From: JAYFRE01 sp034926235
GTDB lineage: Bacteria; Pseudomonadota; Alphaproteobacteria; Rhodospirillales; Magnetospirillaceae
NCBI GenBank assembly: GCA_034926235.1
Contig: JAYFRE010000172.1
Span: 1 to 35,816 of the forward strand
Length of the DNA: 35,816 nt
Direction: 5' to 3'
The stretch's first letter is position 1. Every line of letters begins with the position of its first letter. Below the pieces are notes generated by a model. It did not search any database and was not told where the DNA came from. It was given only the letters and a program-made list of their open reading frames with translations. The translations under genes were made by a program, and so were the position numbers. Below are positions 18,263-26,261 of this stretch, piece after piece.

Positions 18263-19912
18263 CTATTCGAACTCGATGTATTTTTTCAAGCGCTTAACAA
18301 ACATCCGACTGACTGGGACTTCCGTTTTTGCGCTTCCTTTTAAGATTATTATGTATCCGCGGTTAAACCAGTTATTTAAGTACTCTACCTGATCAATGTT
18401 CACTATATAATTTCTGTGGCAGCGTGTAAATTGGTTGCTGTCCAGCTTTTCTTCCAACTCGCTCAAGGTCGAGCGGATCGGATAGGTTTTGCCATCGTCG
18501 GTCTGAATAAACACCAGCCGGTCTTTGGCATAGAACAATTGAATCCGGTTATTGTCGATGATGACCAACCGGCCGGCGTGGTGAACGCAGAATTTGCGGG
18601 GAAAAGCCTGGATCCGGGACGGGCTGGGAACAAAGGTCGCTTCCTCCAGGACCACGCCTTGATCCTCGTCCTCCTCGTCGGGGCGTTCGGCTTCGATGGC
18701 GCGCACCTTGGCGATGGCGCGGTGAATGTCCATCTGCTTCAAGATGTAATCGATGGTTTCGGTCTTGATCAAAATCAGCATGCGGACATTGCCCCACAGC
18801 CTTCCTTTGATGATGACCGGGGCCGAAACGTCGCGCAAAACCTGGACCCTGTCGCCCAACTGACGGCGGAACACCATCACCAGAAAGGGTTTGGTCGATT
18901 GGCTGATCCGCAGCGAGATGCGATCGCGGTGGCGGATGCGCTGGCGTGAATAGGTTGCGTTCCAGACCGGATCGTCGGTGGGCGGATGCGACCAGCGCAA
19001 ATTGTTGACCGGCATATAACCGTTGCGGTCGGTGACGGTGCACAAGACCACTTCCGGGGTGATCGTCGATACCGGTTCGCAGATCGGCGGCACCAATTTT
19101 TCAATCAGAGGCAGCCAGCGCGTGGTGTATTTGGGCGGCTGGATGTCGGGCATCTGCACGTAATTTTCGTCGAACAGGGTTTCCAGCCCGATTTCCCCCT
19201 GGTCGACGGCGTTCTCGATCGCTTCGGTGACCTGCCGCGCCGTATCCATGACCGCCTCGATGAACGGTGTATCCGCCGTTTTCACGCCGCTGGCGACGAT
19301 GGTGTAGTAAAGCTCGGCCGACAAATCGGACAGGTGCATGCACATGCCCGAAACATTTTCGGAATCGGTCCTGGTTGCCTGTTCCGCTTCATTGACCTGG
19401 GCCAATTCTTCAAAGATGTATTCGCACAATTCGCGATTTTTGGCCGTCGAATCGGCGATGGAGGTGACGCGTTGGACCAATGATTCGCGCAAGAAGGCCA
19501 CTTCGTCGAATTTGCGTGAGGCGCGGTTGATCCGGCCCAGCGCGTCGCGCAGGGCGGGCAGATTGGCGGCCAGCCGGTCCTTGTCGCCGGCGAAAGCCAG
19601 CGCATCGTTCAGCGCCTGCTTGATCGCAGCCTGAGCCTCGCTCATGCGGTCGGTGATGGTATTGGCCTCGCTCCGCAGAGCCTGGGCGGAAACGGCGATG
19701 CCGGCATTGGCGTTCGTCATTTCCTCGGTTTCGACGGTGATGGCGCTCAAAAGCTCGGTCTGATCAGCGATACGCTTGGTGATGTCTTCGATATGGCCGG
19801 TGATGTCGCCGGCATAGATGCCGACCTGATAGGACGCTTCGGCCATGGTCTTGGCCAAGCTATGGTCATTCGTTGCAAGACGGGGATTGGGATCCGCTAA
19901 GAACTGTGGCAT
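18263..19912 (-). CDS. MCP-like sensor fused to a LytTR DNA-binding domain
   Basis: A 549-residue one-component regulator of unusual build. Residues 30-240 are long helices with heptad character, like the signalling helices of soluble methyl-accepting chemotaxis proteins. Residues about 245-385 resemble a sensor module seen at the C-terminal end of some chemoreceptors: ENYVQMP, PPKYTTRWLPLIEKLVPP, VTDRNGYMPVNN, DPVWNATYSRQRIRHRDR, DVSAPVIIKGRLWGNVRM. An acidic linker (410-420) follows. Residues 450-547 are a LytTR DNA-binding domain with the signature FTRCHRNYIVNIDQVEYL (495-512). There is no receiver domain and no membrane span. The ATG at 19912 has AGGACGG about 7 bases upstream. It sits between the CoA-transferase genes and a MaoC hydratase, all on one strand, so it may control them in response to a small carboxylate; that role is inference. 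Confidence 0.88.
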   Translation of the reverse strand: MPQFLADPNPRLATNDHSLAKTMAEASYQVGIYAGDITGHIEDITKRIADQTELLSAITVETEEMTNANAGIAVSAQALRSEANTITDRMSEAQAAIKQALNDALAFAGDKDRLAANLPALRDALGRINRASRKFDEVAFLRESLVQRVTSIADSTAKNRELCEYIFEELAQVNEAEQATRTDSENVSGMCMHLSDLSAELYYTIVASGVKTADTPFIEAVMDTARQVTEAIENAVDQGEIGLETLFDENYVQMPDIQPPKYTTRWLPLIEKLVPPICEPVSTITPEVVLCTVTDRNGYMPVNNLRWSHPPTDDPVWNATYSRQRIRHRDRISLRISQSTKPFLVMVFRRQLGDRVQVLRDVSAPVIIKGRLWGNVRMLILIKTETIDYILKQMDIHRAIAKVRAIEAERPDEEDEDQGVVLEEATFVPSPSRIQAFPRKFCVHHAGRLVIIDNNRIQLFYAKDRLVFIQTDDGKTYPIRSTLSELEEKLDSNQFTRCHRNYIVNIDQVEYLNNWFNRGYIIILKGSAKTEVPVSRMFVKRLKKYIEFE

Positions 19913-20252
19913 GAAACCGTCCTGTACTAATTTGTTCGCATAGGGTCCGGATTTTCCGCTCGATCTTCACGCGATCGCATCTCGACGAGGTGGATGCACA
20001 TTCTTCGCACTCTCGTCATCCTTTGGCCGGACATCGCCGGGCAACGTCCAGGGGTGCTTTCGCCGTCCTTTTCCACCGATACCATACCGACCCCCTGCCG
20101 GGCCAGCGTCTCCAGTCCCCACCGAAACAGAAAGGCCGGCCCAGCCGCTGGAGCAAGGAAGCCGGGCCGACCTTTCCATGTTCCTCCCCATAATTGGCAA
20201 GACGGGCGCCGCGACCTAAACCATGCCCGTTTTTCCAGGGAGGGGCCGCCCC
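19913..20252. other. Intergenic region between scoB and the LytTR regulator
   Basis: These 340 bases carry no convincing gene; open frames here are shadows. A GC-rich hairpin at 20131-20175 probably ends the CoA-transferase transcript. The region from 19913 to about 20100 should contain the promoter of the regulator, but no clear hexamer pair was found. Confidence 0.5.
20121..20175 (-). terminator. Probable terminator after the CoA-transferase genes
   Basis: On the minus strand AAAGG-CGGCCC pairs with GGGCCG-CCTTT (11 pairs, one mismatch) around a 21-base loop, and TTTCTGTTTC follows. It lies 78 bases past the scoB stop and upstream of the LytTR gene, so the regulator is probably transcribed separately. 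The T-run is interrupted, so strength is uncertain. Confidence 0.5.
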
Positions 20253-20921
20253 CTAATTGGGCAGCCGGTACCGGCAAAGGCCGGGATCGACAGTGAAATC
20301 GGCGTCGGTGACGTCCCTCAGCGTCTCGGGCGTCAATCCTTCGGCGATTTCCTTCAGCACCAAACCCTGGGGCGTGACATCGAACACCGCTTTCTCGGTA
20401 ATGATGGTCTTCAAGACGCCCTTGCCGGTAACCGGCAACGAGCATTTCTTCAAGACCTTGGAACCGCCCTTCTTGTCATTGTGCTGCAAGACCGCGACGA
20501 CCTTGTGCGCACCGGTGACCAGATCCATGGCGCCGCCCATGCCGGGCGAATATTTCCCAGGCGCCACCGGCATGGCCCAATTGGCGATGCTGCCCTCCTG
20601 GTCCACTTCCAAAGCCCCCAGGATGGTGGTGTCGACATGACCGCCGCGAATGATGCAAAAGGACGTCGCCAGATCGAAGATCGCCGCGCCGGGCAGCAAG
20701 GTGATCGGCTGGCCGCCGGCATTGCCGATATCAGCGTCCTGCTTGCCCAAAACCGGCGTCGGCCCGAACATCAGGCATCCGTTTTCAGATTGTAGGACGA
20801 CGTTGACGCCCGCAGGCACATGGTTGGCGACTTCCGTCGGCATGCCGAAACCAAGATTGACGATTTCGCCGTCGGCCAGTTCCAGCGCGGCGCGCCGCGC
20901 GATGAGATCCTTAGCTTCCAT
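20253..20921 (-). CDS. 3-oxoacid/acetate-type CoA-transferase, subunit B
   Basis: The beta subunit of a family I CoA-transferase, 222 residues, the usual length (compare AtoA/ScoB). The catalytic glutamate is Glu46 in QSENGCLMFGP, which forms the CoA thioester intermediate. NLGFGMPTEVANHVP (22-36), GGHVDTTILGALEVD and GMGGAMDLVTGA are family blocks. The enzyme moves CoA between a donor such as acetyl- or succinyl-CoA and a short acid such as acetoacetate or butyrate; the exact pair cannot be read from the sequence. The ATG at 20921 has AGGAG 7 bases upstream. It follows subunit A by 28 bases and both are needed for the heteromeric enzyme. Confidence 0.94.
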   Translation of the reverse strand: MEAKDLIARRAALELADGEIVNLGFGMPTEVANHVPAGVNVVLQSENGCLMFGPTPVLGKQDADIGNAGGQPITLLPGAAIFDLATSFCIIRGGHVDTTILGALEVDQEGSIANWAMPVAPGKYSPGMGGAMDLVTGAHKVVAVLQHNDKKGGSKVLKKCSLPVTGKGVLKTIITEKAVFDVTPQGLVLKEIAEGLTPETLRDVTDADFTVDPGLCRYRLPN

Positions 20922-20949
20922 GATGGTTCAACTCCTGCTCGGATTCTTA

Positions 20950-21705
20950 TTATTCGGCGGCGGCCGGGACTTTGATGCGGCCGGTCTTGACCCACATGTC
21001 CCGGAAGACATCCTGGCGCTCGGCCAGGGTGTAACCCTGCACGACCGCCTTGACGAACACCGAGGGGGTGCCGACGCGCAAAGGATCGATATCGCCCACA
21101 CCGACGATCTCATTCACCTCGGCAACCGTATAGTCGGCGGCCATGGCGATGGTCGGGTTGGTGTTCAGCCCGATGCCGCGATATTCGATATTGCCCAAAG
21201 GATCGGCGCGATAGCCGTTGATGAAGGCGAATTCGGCGCGCAACGGCAGTTCCAGCAGATAGCGTTTGCCGTTGATCTCCAGAACCTTCTTGCCTTCCTC
21301 CATCAGCGTGCCGATGCCGGTGGGAGTCAACACGCCGCCCAGGCCCGCCCCGCCGGCACGGATCTTTTCGATCCAACTGCCCATCGGGAAGAATTCGATC
21401 TCGAGCTTGCCTTCTTTCATCGCCTGCACGGCTTCGGCGCAAGTGCCGGTGTGGGCCGTGATCATCTTGCGGATTTGGTTGTTCGCAAACAAAGGCGCCA
21501 GATCAAAACCGCCGGTTTCGTAAAGATCGTATTTTCCGGGATAGGTATTGACGACCGAAATTAGGGTCAGATCCTTGACGCCTTTCTTCACGATCTTTTC
21601 GATGCATTTCAATGGCGTGCCGACGCTCAGGAACCCGCCCAGCATGATGGTGGCGCCGTCTTTAAGGTCCTCGATGACATCATCGAGCTGCCTGACTTTA
21701 TTCAT
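20950..21705 (-). CDS. 3-oxoacid/acetate-type CoA-transferase, subunit A
   Basis: The alpha subunit of the same CoA-transferase, 251 residues, somewhat longer than AtoD (about 220) because of an extended middle (LEINGKRYLLELPLRAEFA) and C-terminus. The nucleotide-binding glycine segment is TIMLGGFLSVGTP, and NGYRADPLGNIEYRG is a family block. The start was set at ATG 21705, with AGGAG 6-7 bases upstream; the frame is open to 21750 but has no such site there. It is 133 bases downstream of the OFA-family carrier gene, with an AT-rich inverted repeat between, and 28 bases upstream of subunit B. Carrier plus transferase suggests uptake and activation of a short carboxylate. Confidence 0.94.
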   Translation of the reverse strand: MNKVRQLDDVIEDLKDGATIMLGGFLSVGTPLKCIEKIVKKGVKDLTLISVVNTYPGKYDLYETGGFDLAPLFANNQIRKMITAHTGTCAEAVQAMKEGKLEIEFFPMGSWIEKIRAGGAGLGGVLTPTGIGTLMEEGKKVLEINGKRYLLELPLRAEFAFINGYRADPLGNIEYRGIGLNTNPTIAMAADYTVAEVNEIVGVGDIDPLRVGTPSVFVKAVVQGYTLAERQDVFRDMWVKTGRIKVPAAAE

Positions 21706-21797
21706 ATTTATCTCCTGTCGTACGTGGAGTTTTTTATTTCTCCGCACCAAAGCGGAATCGATGTTCTTTTTTGTCTTCCAAAAGCACTAATCCTGTT

Positions 21798-21833
21798 TTT
21801 CTTTATGCCCACACAGAAGTGCAGATAAAGAAA
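21798..21833. repeat. Inverted repeat between the carrier and CoA-transferase genes
   Basis: TTTCTTTAT (21798-21806) and ATAAAGAAA (21825-21833) are perfectly complementary over 9 bp, with an 18-base spacer. It starts 5 bases past the carrier stop codon. AT-only arms make a weak RNA stem, so it may be a partial terminator, an mRNA 3' stem or a protein-binding site. Confidence 0.4.
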
Positions 21834-21838
21834 TCGGA

Positions 21839-23071
21839 TCAAGCCATTTTCTGTTTCTTTTTGGCGATCCTGGTTGCAGCGAAAACCAGTATTACGCCGA
21901 GCACGCTAAGAGAGGCGGCGATCAGGAAAGCCATTGTGTAGTCGCCGTTATTCATTTCCTTGACACGAGAAGCCAGGCGCGGCCCGATAAAGCCCGCGAT
22001 ACCATAGGCGATGAAAATGATGCCGTAGTTCATACCGAGATTCTTAGGCCCGAAAGCATCGGCGGTAATCGAGGGGAAACACCCCATAATGCCGCCAAAG
22101 CAGAGGACCACGAGCATGAGGATGACAACAAACGGAACGTAAGTTGTGACCTGAGTCATCGCGAGCATGCCAATGCCTTCAACAATCAGCATGACGAACA
22201 GGGCGTTGTAGCGACCGATCTTGTCTGAGGTCCACCCCCAGAAAATGCGTCCTCCCGAGTTGGCCAGCGCCATGAAGCCCACCGCTGCGGCGGCAACCGC
22301 CGGGGTAACCTTGATGACTTCCTGAGCGATGGGGGAGGCATGGCCGATGAACATGAGCCCCGAAACCGTCCCGATGACATAGATGCCGAAAAGCACGTAA
22401 AACATCGGATCGGCCAGCATTTGCCGCCAATCTTTGTTGACGCTCACAGCCGCCGCGCCGCCGCCAGCCGGGGCGGGGGGCGCCCAACCGGCCGGACGAT
22501 AATCGGCGGGAGCGGTTTTGATGAACATCACGCAGATCGCGATGAGAACGGCGTAAGAAATCCCAAGCGCCTTGAATGTCGTCAAGACGTCATAGCGCTC
22601 GATGAGCAACGAGGACAAAGGCGCTATAAGGACGGCGCCGGAACCGAAACCTGCCACCACCAGACCGGAGGCCAGGCCTCTTTTATCAGGAAAAAATTTG
22701 ACGGTATTCGCAACCGTGCAGGCATAAACGGTGCCGATGCCGGCCCCGCCCAAGACGCCGTACGTCAGATACAACGTCGTCAATGATGTGCAGAACCCAG
22801 TGGCGAGCATCCCCAGGCCGAAAATGATCCCACCAGTAAGGATCACCAGCTTTGGCCCATAATTATCTTGGATTTTGCCGGCGGCGATCATCGCCAGCGG
22901 GATGACACTGAGAGAAATCGTAAAAGCCAGCGACGTATCAGACGTAGAACTCTGCAACACGTTCATAAGAGGCTTTTGATAAACGCTCCATGCGTAAGCA
23001 GAACCAATACATATATTTACCACCAAACTCGCAATAAGAATCAGCCAACGATTAAATGTGGTTGTCGTCAT
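21839..23071 (-). CDS. OFA-family (oxalate/formate antiporter-like) MFS carrier
   Basis: A 410-residue inner-membrane transporter with twelve predicted spans in two halves, split by a proline/alanine-rich loop (around WAPPAPAGGGAAA). The N-terminal GSAYAWSVYQKPL, the first-half loop AAGKIQDNYGPK and GGAGIGTVYACTVANTVKFF are typical of the OFA family, which carries oxalate, formate and other small carboxylates. The second-half motif GRIFWGWTSDKIGR matches the MFS signature loop. The start was set at ATG 23071, with GGGGGAG 8 bases upstream; the frame is open to 23110 without such a site. GC content looks lower than in neighbouring genes, which may hint at separate ancestry. It is the first gene ahead of the CoA-transferase pair and probably supplies its substrate. 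Confidence 0.9.
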   Translation of the reverse strand: MTTTTFNRWLILIASLVVNICIGSAYAWSVYQKPLMNVLQSSTSDTSLAFTISLSVIPLAMIAAGKIQDNYGPKLVILTGGIIFGLGMLATGFCTSLTTLYLTYGVLGGAGIGTVYACTVANTVKFFPDKRGLASGLVVAGFGSGAVLIAPLSSLLIERYDVLTTFKALGISYAVLIAICVMFIKTAPADYRPAGWAPPAPAGGGAAAVSVNKDWRQMLADPMFYVLFGIYVIGTVSGLMFIGHASPIAQEVIKVTPAVAAAAVGFMALANSGGRIFWGWTSDKIGRYNALFVMLIVEGIGMLAMTQVTTYVPFVVILMLVVLCFGGIMGCFPSITADAFGPKNLGMNYGIIFIAYGIAGFIGPRLASRVKEMNNGDYTMAFLIAASLSVLGVILVFAATRIAKKKQKMA

Positions 23072-23704
23072 GAAAAAAACTCCCCCGTCTTGTGTTAGCG
23101 CCCTGCTCAAGACGCGTTTCTAAAAACCATTCACTTTCTTGGATCGTTGTTTGTTTTTATTTTTATACTAAATTAATTGATTATTTTATTTTTATTTGTT
23201 TCCAAACGCTCCAACCCAAACGATTAGTCCCCCCATACGATCGGAGCGATAGAGTCAGGAGGGGCTATGGCCCTGCCTCTTGTGGGGGAATTGTCGGGAT
23301 CCCGTCCGCCGCTTGGGCCCCGGAAAACGACCAGAAGCCCAAATCGGGATGCTGAGAGGCCAAAAAGGGCGACCAGCGGACAGGCGGCGGCCCCTTCATC
23401 GGCGGTCCGATGGAGGACCCCTATGCGAATGGAATTATCCAGGGGGCAAGGGATCACCCGACCATCCGGGACCGAAAAAGTCCGGCGATCATGGGAAAGC
23501 GTCAGATATGCGGGAAAAAGACTTTAAAAATGCGGGAACATCCCTACCTTTTTAATGGTCATCGGCGGAAAGCCGCTTCCGCCACCCCTTCTAGCATGCG
23601 CGGGGCGAGCGGTTTTCTACGGTTTTTACCAGATGCGTCGCGAATGGCGCGATCTATGGGGCCTGCACTTTTCCCAAGGCGGCCCGAACGATAGGAAGGC
23701 AATC
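23072..23704. other. Divergent region between the OFA carrier and dps
   Basis: These 633 bases hold the promoters of both flanking genes. The part 23140-23205 is strongly AT-rich and is the likely carrier promoter. A direct repeat CCAAACG lies at 23202 and 23216. A 7-bp perfect hairpin GGCGGAA/TTCCGCC is at 23564-23583. Open frames in 23224-23694 overlap on both strands, match nothing I recognise and lack coding character. A dps promoter could not be fixed. Confidence 0.5.
23202..23224 (-). promoter_or_regulatory. Direct repeat, candidate LytTR-type operator
   Basis: On the minus strand the 9-mers ATCGTTTGG (23224-23216) and AGCGTTTGG (23210-23202) each match eight of nine positions of the published LytTR site pattern [TA][AC][CA]GTTN[AG][TG]. 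They lie just upstream of the AT-rich promoter region of the OFA carrier. The start-to-start spacing of 14 bases is shorter than the usual 21-23, so the assignment is tentative. Confidence 0.3.
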
Positions 23705-24235
23705 ATGAGCAAAAGTGACAAGCGCACCCCCGCGGACAACAAGCTTTCGACCCCGACCGGTCTCGGCGACAACGCCGTCAAGGATATCGAGGCGGCTCTG
23801 AACGCCCTGCTGGCGGACACGTTCGCCCTCTACTTCAAGACCAAGAACTTCCACTGGCACGTCTCCGGTCCGCATTTCCGCGACTACCATCTGATGTTCG
23901 ACGAACAGGCCGGCGAATTGATCAGCATCGTTGACGACATCGCCGAGCGGGTGCGCAAGATCGGCGGCATCACGCTGCATTCGGTCAGTCAGGTTGCGGG
24001 CATGAGCCGCATTGCCCCCAACGACGCCAAGTTCGTCGAGGCGGCGGACATGGTCGGCGAGCTTCTTGAGGACAATAAGGGCTACCTCGCCAGCGTGCGC
24101 GCCGCGCGCAGCCTGGCCGACGACCATGGCGACGCCGCCACGGTCAGCCTGTTCGACGGCGTTATCGATCAGGCCGAACGCCGGGTTTGGTTCCTGTACG
24201 AGACCCTGCGTCCGTCGCAGACCGGCGGTCACTGA
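23705..24235 (+). CDS. dps: Dps-family ferritin-like DNA-protection protein
   Basis: A 176-residue Dps protein, which forms dodecamers that oxidise and store iron with hydrogen peroxide and shield DNA during stress. Ferroxidase ligands are all present: His50 (FHWH), His62, Asp66 (YHLMFDEQ), Asp77 and Glu81 (VDDIAERV), one residue offset from E. coli Dps. A lysine-rich N-terminus (MSKSDKRTPADNK) could contact DNA. The ATG at 23705 has AGGAAGG 6-7 bases upstream; an in-frame start at 23555 would add 50 residues with no Dps similarity. The gene is alone on its strand and ends at a strong terminator. No OxyR or Fur site could be confirmed. Confidence 0.95.
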   Translation: MSKSDKRTPADNKLSTPTGLGDNAVKDIEAALNALLADTFALYFKTKNFHWHVSGPHFRDYHLMFDEQAGELISIVDDIAERVRKIGGITLHSVSQVAGMSRIAPNDAKFVEAADMVGELLEDNKGYLASVRAARSLADDHGDAATVSLFDGVIDQAERRVWFLYETLRPSQTGGH

Positions 24236-24277
24236 TCGCGAAACGCGCGTCCATCACGACGCCGTAGGATACCAAGG

Positions 24278-24311
24278 ACGGAGCGGGCGGCATCGCCTGC
24301 TCCGTTTTTTT
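24278..24311 (+). terminator. Strong rho-independent terminator after dps
   Basis: ACGGAGCGGGCG pairs with CGCCTGCTCCGT (12 bp with one G-T wobble, loop GCAT) and is followed by seven T. It lies 42 bases past the dps stop. Confidence 0.9.
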
Positions 24312-24333
24312 ATTGCATGATGCCCGCTCCCGG

Positions 24334-24357
24334 CCTAAATCTACACCATACGTTAGG
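24334..24357 (+). promoter_or_regulatory. Inverted repeat upstream of the MerR gene
   Basis: CCTAA (24334-24338) and TTAGG (24353-24357) form an inverted repeat with a 14-base spacer, 26 bases before the merR-type start codon. The left arm CCTAAA recurs upstream of the neighbouring MFS gene, so both could be sites of the same regulator. Confidence 0.3.
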
Positions 24358-24382
24358 TTTCGTTTTAAGGGATAAAGCGGTC

Positions 24383-24763
24383 ATGCTGATTGGCGATGTC
24401 GCCCGGCGCGCCGGGGTCAGCCACCGGACCCTGCATTATTACGAGCGCCTCGGCCTGCTGAAACCGGCGGAACGCGAAGGCGTCGGTTACCGCCATTATG
24501 GCGAGGAGGTGCTGAAGCGGCTGGAGAAGATCGCCGCCCTGAAAACGCTGGGCCTGAGCCTGGCCGAGATCGGCGCTGTGATCGATCTTTATTTCGAGGA
24601 CGCCACCGGCCTGCGCGGCAAGGAGCGCGTTCTAGCCATTCTGCAAACCCAACGCGAACGGGTGAATGAACGGATCGGCGCGCTGACCGCGCTGAAACAG
24701 GATATCGAAGCCAACATCGCCCGTATGGAATGCCACATCGCCGAAGCCAAACGCTCCTGCTGA
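24383..24763 (+). CDS. MerR-family transcriptional regulator
   Basis: A 126-residue MerR-type activator. Residues 1-67 form the winged helix-turn-helix: MLIGDVARRAGVSHRTLHYYERLGLL, then GYRHYGEEVLKRLEKI. A long dimer helix follows (about 75-118). The C-terminus carries Cys117 (MECHIAEA) and Cys126, the last residue; these could bind metal or sense thiols, but the spacing matches no metal sensor I know. The ATG at 24383 begins the HTH directly, as usual for the family; upstream ribosome site AAGGGA is distant. It lies 78 bases upstream of an MFS exporter on the same strand, the usual arrangement of a MerR regulator with its efflux target. Confidence 0.9.
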   Translation: MLIGDVARRAGVSHRTLHYYERLGLLKPAEREGVGYRHYGEEVLKRLEKIAALKTLGLSLAEIGAVIDLYFEDATGLRGKERVLAILQTQRERVNERIGALTALKQDIEANIARMECHIAEAKRSC

Positions 24764-24796
24764 CAGGCAGCGGAAGGTTTTTTGCGCTTTTTTCCG

Positions 24797-24827
24797 TTAG
24801 AAACCTAAAGTTTACGTAAGATTTATT
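24797..24827 (+). promoter_or_regulatory. MerR-type promoter candidate for the MFS gene
   Basis: TTAGAA (24797-24802) and TTTATT (24822-24827) are separated by 19 bases, the long spacer typical of MerR-controlled promoters. The spacer holds an imperfect dyad, ACCTAAAGT / ACGTAAGAT. The MFS start codon lies 15 bases downstream of the -10. The hexamers are weak, so this is only a candidate. Confidence 0.35.
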
Positions 24828-24841
24828 TTGGAGACGATCAT

Positions 24842-25993
24842 TTGCCCTTGCGCCACGCCCCGCTGCTCGCCCTGCTGATGATCTCGGCCTTCCTGGTCGT
24901 GGGCCAGCTTTACGTGACCATCCCCCTGACCGCCGATATCGCCGCCCGTTTCGGCGTTTCCTCTGAAATCGCGGCGTTGGCCGGCACGGTCTTCGGCGTG
25001 GTCTATGCGCTGGGCGTACTGATTTTCGGCCCCCTATCCGACCGTTATGGCCGAAGGCGCGTGATCGTGATCGGACTGGCCACGACCGCGCTGACCACGG
25101 CGCTGGCCGGATTAGCACCCAGCTTTGCCCTCCTGCTGGCCGCGCGCGCGGCGCAAGGATTGGCCGCGTCGACCTTTCCCGCCGCCGCCCTGTCGCTGGT
25201 CGCCGAAACCCTGCCCGCCGAGCAACGCCCGCTGGGTCTGGCGCTGATCAGTTTCGCGTTTCTGGGGTCCGCACCGCTGGCGCAATTCCTTGGTGCCGGA
25301 ATCGGAGCCGGATTCGCGATCATCATGCTGGGCGCCGCGCCGCTTTATGCGCTGTCCGCGCTGGGGATTCAATGGACGGCGGATGGAAATGTCGGCCACG
25401 CCGCCGCCGGTCCGGCATCATCCTTGCGGATGCGCCTCGACGGTTTGCTGCGTGACCCCGTTATACTTGCTTCTTGGGCGTCGGCTCTGGCCGTCCTGTT
25501 CGGTTTCGTCGCCTTCCACGCCGGGGCGCAGGCGCTGAATGCGGGTCACGATCTCCAGATATTGCGTCTTGCCGGCTTGCCGCCCCTGCTGCTGAGCTTC
25601 GCCGCCGCGCCGCTCATCCGCCGCCGAGGCGCGCCTTTCACCGCGCGCGCCGGACTGTTCTTGTCGGCGCTAGCCTTCGGTCTGGCCCTGGTCGGATTCG
25701 CACCGCTTTTGATCCTGTCCAGCATCCTGCTGTCCACCGGCGTCGCCATCGCCGTGCCCGGCCTGATCGCCACATTGGCCGGACGGGCGGAAAACGCCAA
25801 TCGCGGCCTGGCGCTGGCCATTCATGCCTTCGCCATCTTTCTCGGGGCCAGCATCGCCCCGCCCTTGGCTCAGATCCTGGCGCATCTGGGGCCCGCCCCG
25901 CTTTGGGCCGTTCCCGGCCTTTTGTTCCTGGGCGCGGCCCAAGCCCTCACGATCGGAATCCGCACCGGACGGAAACGCTCCTCCGCCCCTTAA
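24842..25993 (+). CDS. MFS transporter, probable drug or metabolite exporter
   Basis: A 383-residue major facilitator with about twelve hydrophobic spans. The signature loop after span 2 reads GPLSDRYGRRRVIVIG, and ARAAQGLAASTFPAAA in span 4 resembles the proton-antiport motif C region of drug exporters. Overall it is of the YnfM/AraJ/Bcr type; the substrate is unknown. The start is TTG at 24842 with GGAG 8 bases upstream. It follows the MerR gene by 78 bases, with a MerR-like promoter between, so expression is probably induced by a compound sensed by that regulator. No terminator is obvious after it. Confidence 0.88.
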   Translation: MPLRHAPLLALLMISAFLVVGQLYVTIPLTADIAARFGVSSEIAALAGTVFGVVYALGVLIFGPLSDRYGRRRVIVIGLATTALTTALAGLAPSFALLLAARAAQGLAASTFPAAALSLVAETLPAEQRPLGLALISFAFLGSAPLAQFLGAGIGAGFAIIMLGAAPLYALSALGIQWTADGNVGHAAAGPASSLRMRLDGLLRDPVILASWASALAVLFGFVAFHAGAQALNAGHDLQILRLAGLPPLLLSFAAAPLIRRRGAPFTARAGLFLSALAFGLALVGFAPLLILSSILLSTGVAIAVPGLIATLAGRAENANRGLALAIHAFAIFLGASIAPPLAQILAHLGPAPLWAVPGLLFLGAAQALTIGIRTGRKRSSAP

Positions 25994-26261
25994 CCACCGC
26001 CGGGCCCGTGCGAAAGTTTCAACGGTAGAAAAAAGGAGCGATCAAAGCCCATTCCTGACCGTCAGCTGCTGGCGTGGCGACGATGGTCTTGCCGATCATT
26101 GATGGCGGATGGTCTTCACCAAGCCATCCGTGACCTTATCCCGTGCTGTCCGCACCAGATAGAATCCCCCCCTCGGAACCGCTCAATTTTTCGAAAATCC
26201 GATCAACAGATAGATATAAATAAATTATTATTATGATTGGGATGCGGAATGGGGAATAAAT

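Noticed and set aside
23267..23527. Plus-strand frame with an AGGAGGGG close to its ATG
   Set aside because: The spacing is too short, the product matches nothing, and several other frames overlap it; more likely non-coding leader of dps.
26101..26128. GATGGC/GCCATC hairpin in the 1-kb intergenic region
   Set aside because: Short stem, no T-run and no flanking duplication; no sign of an insertion sequence end.
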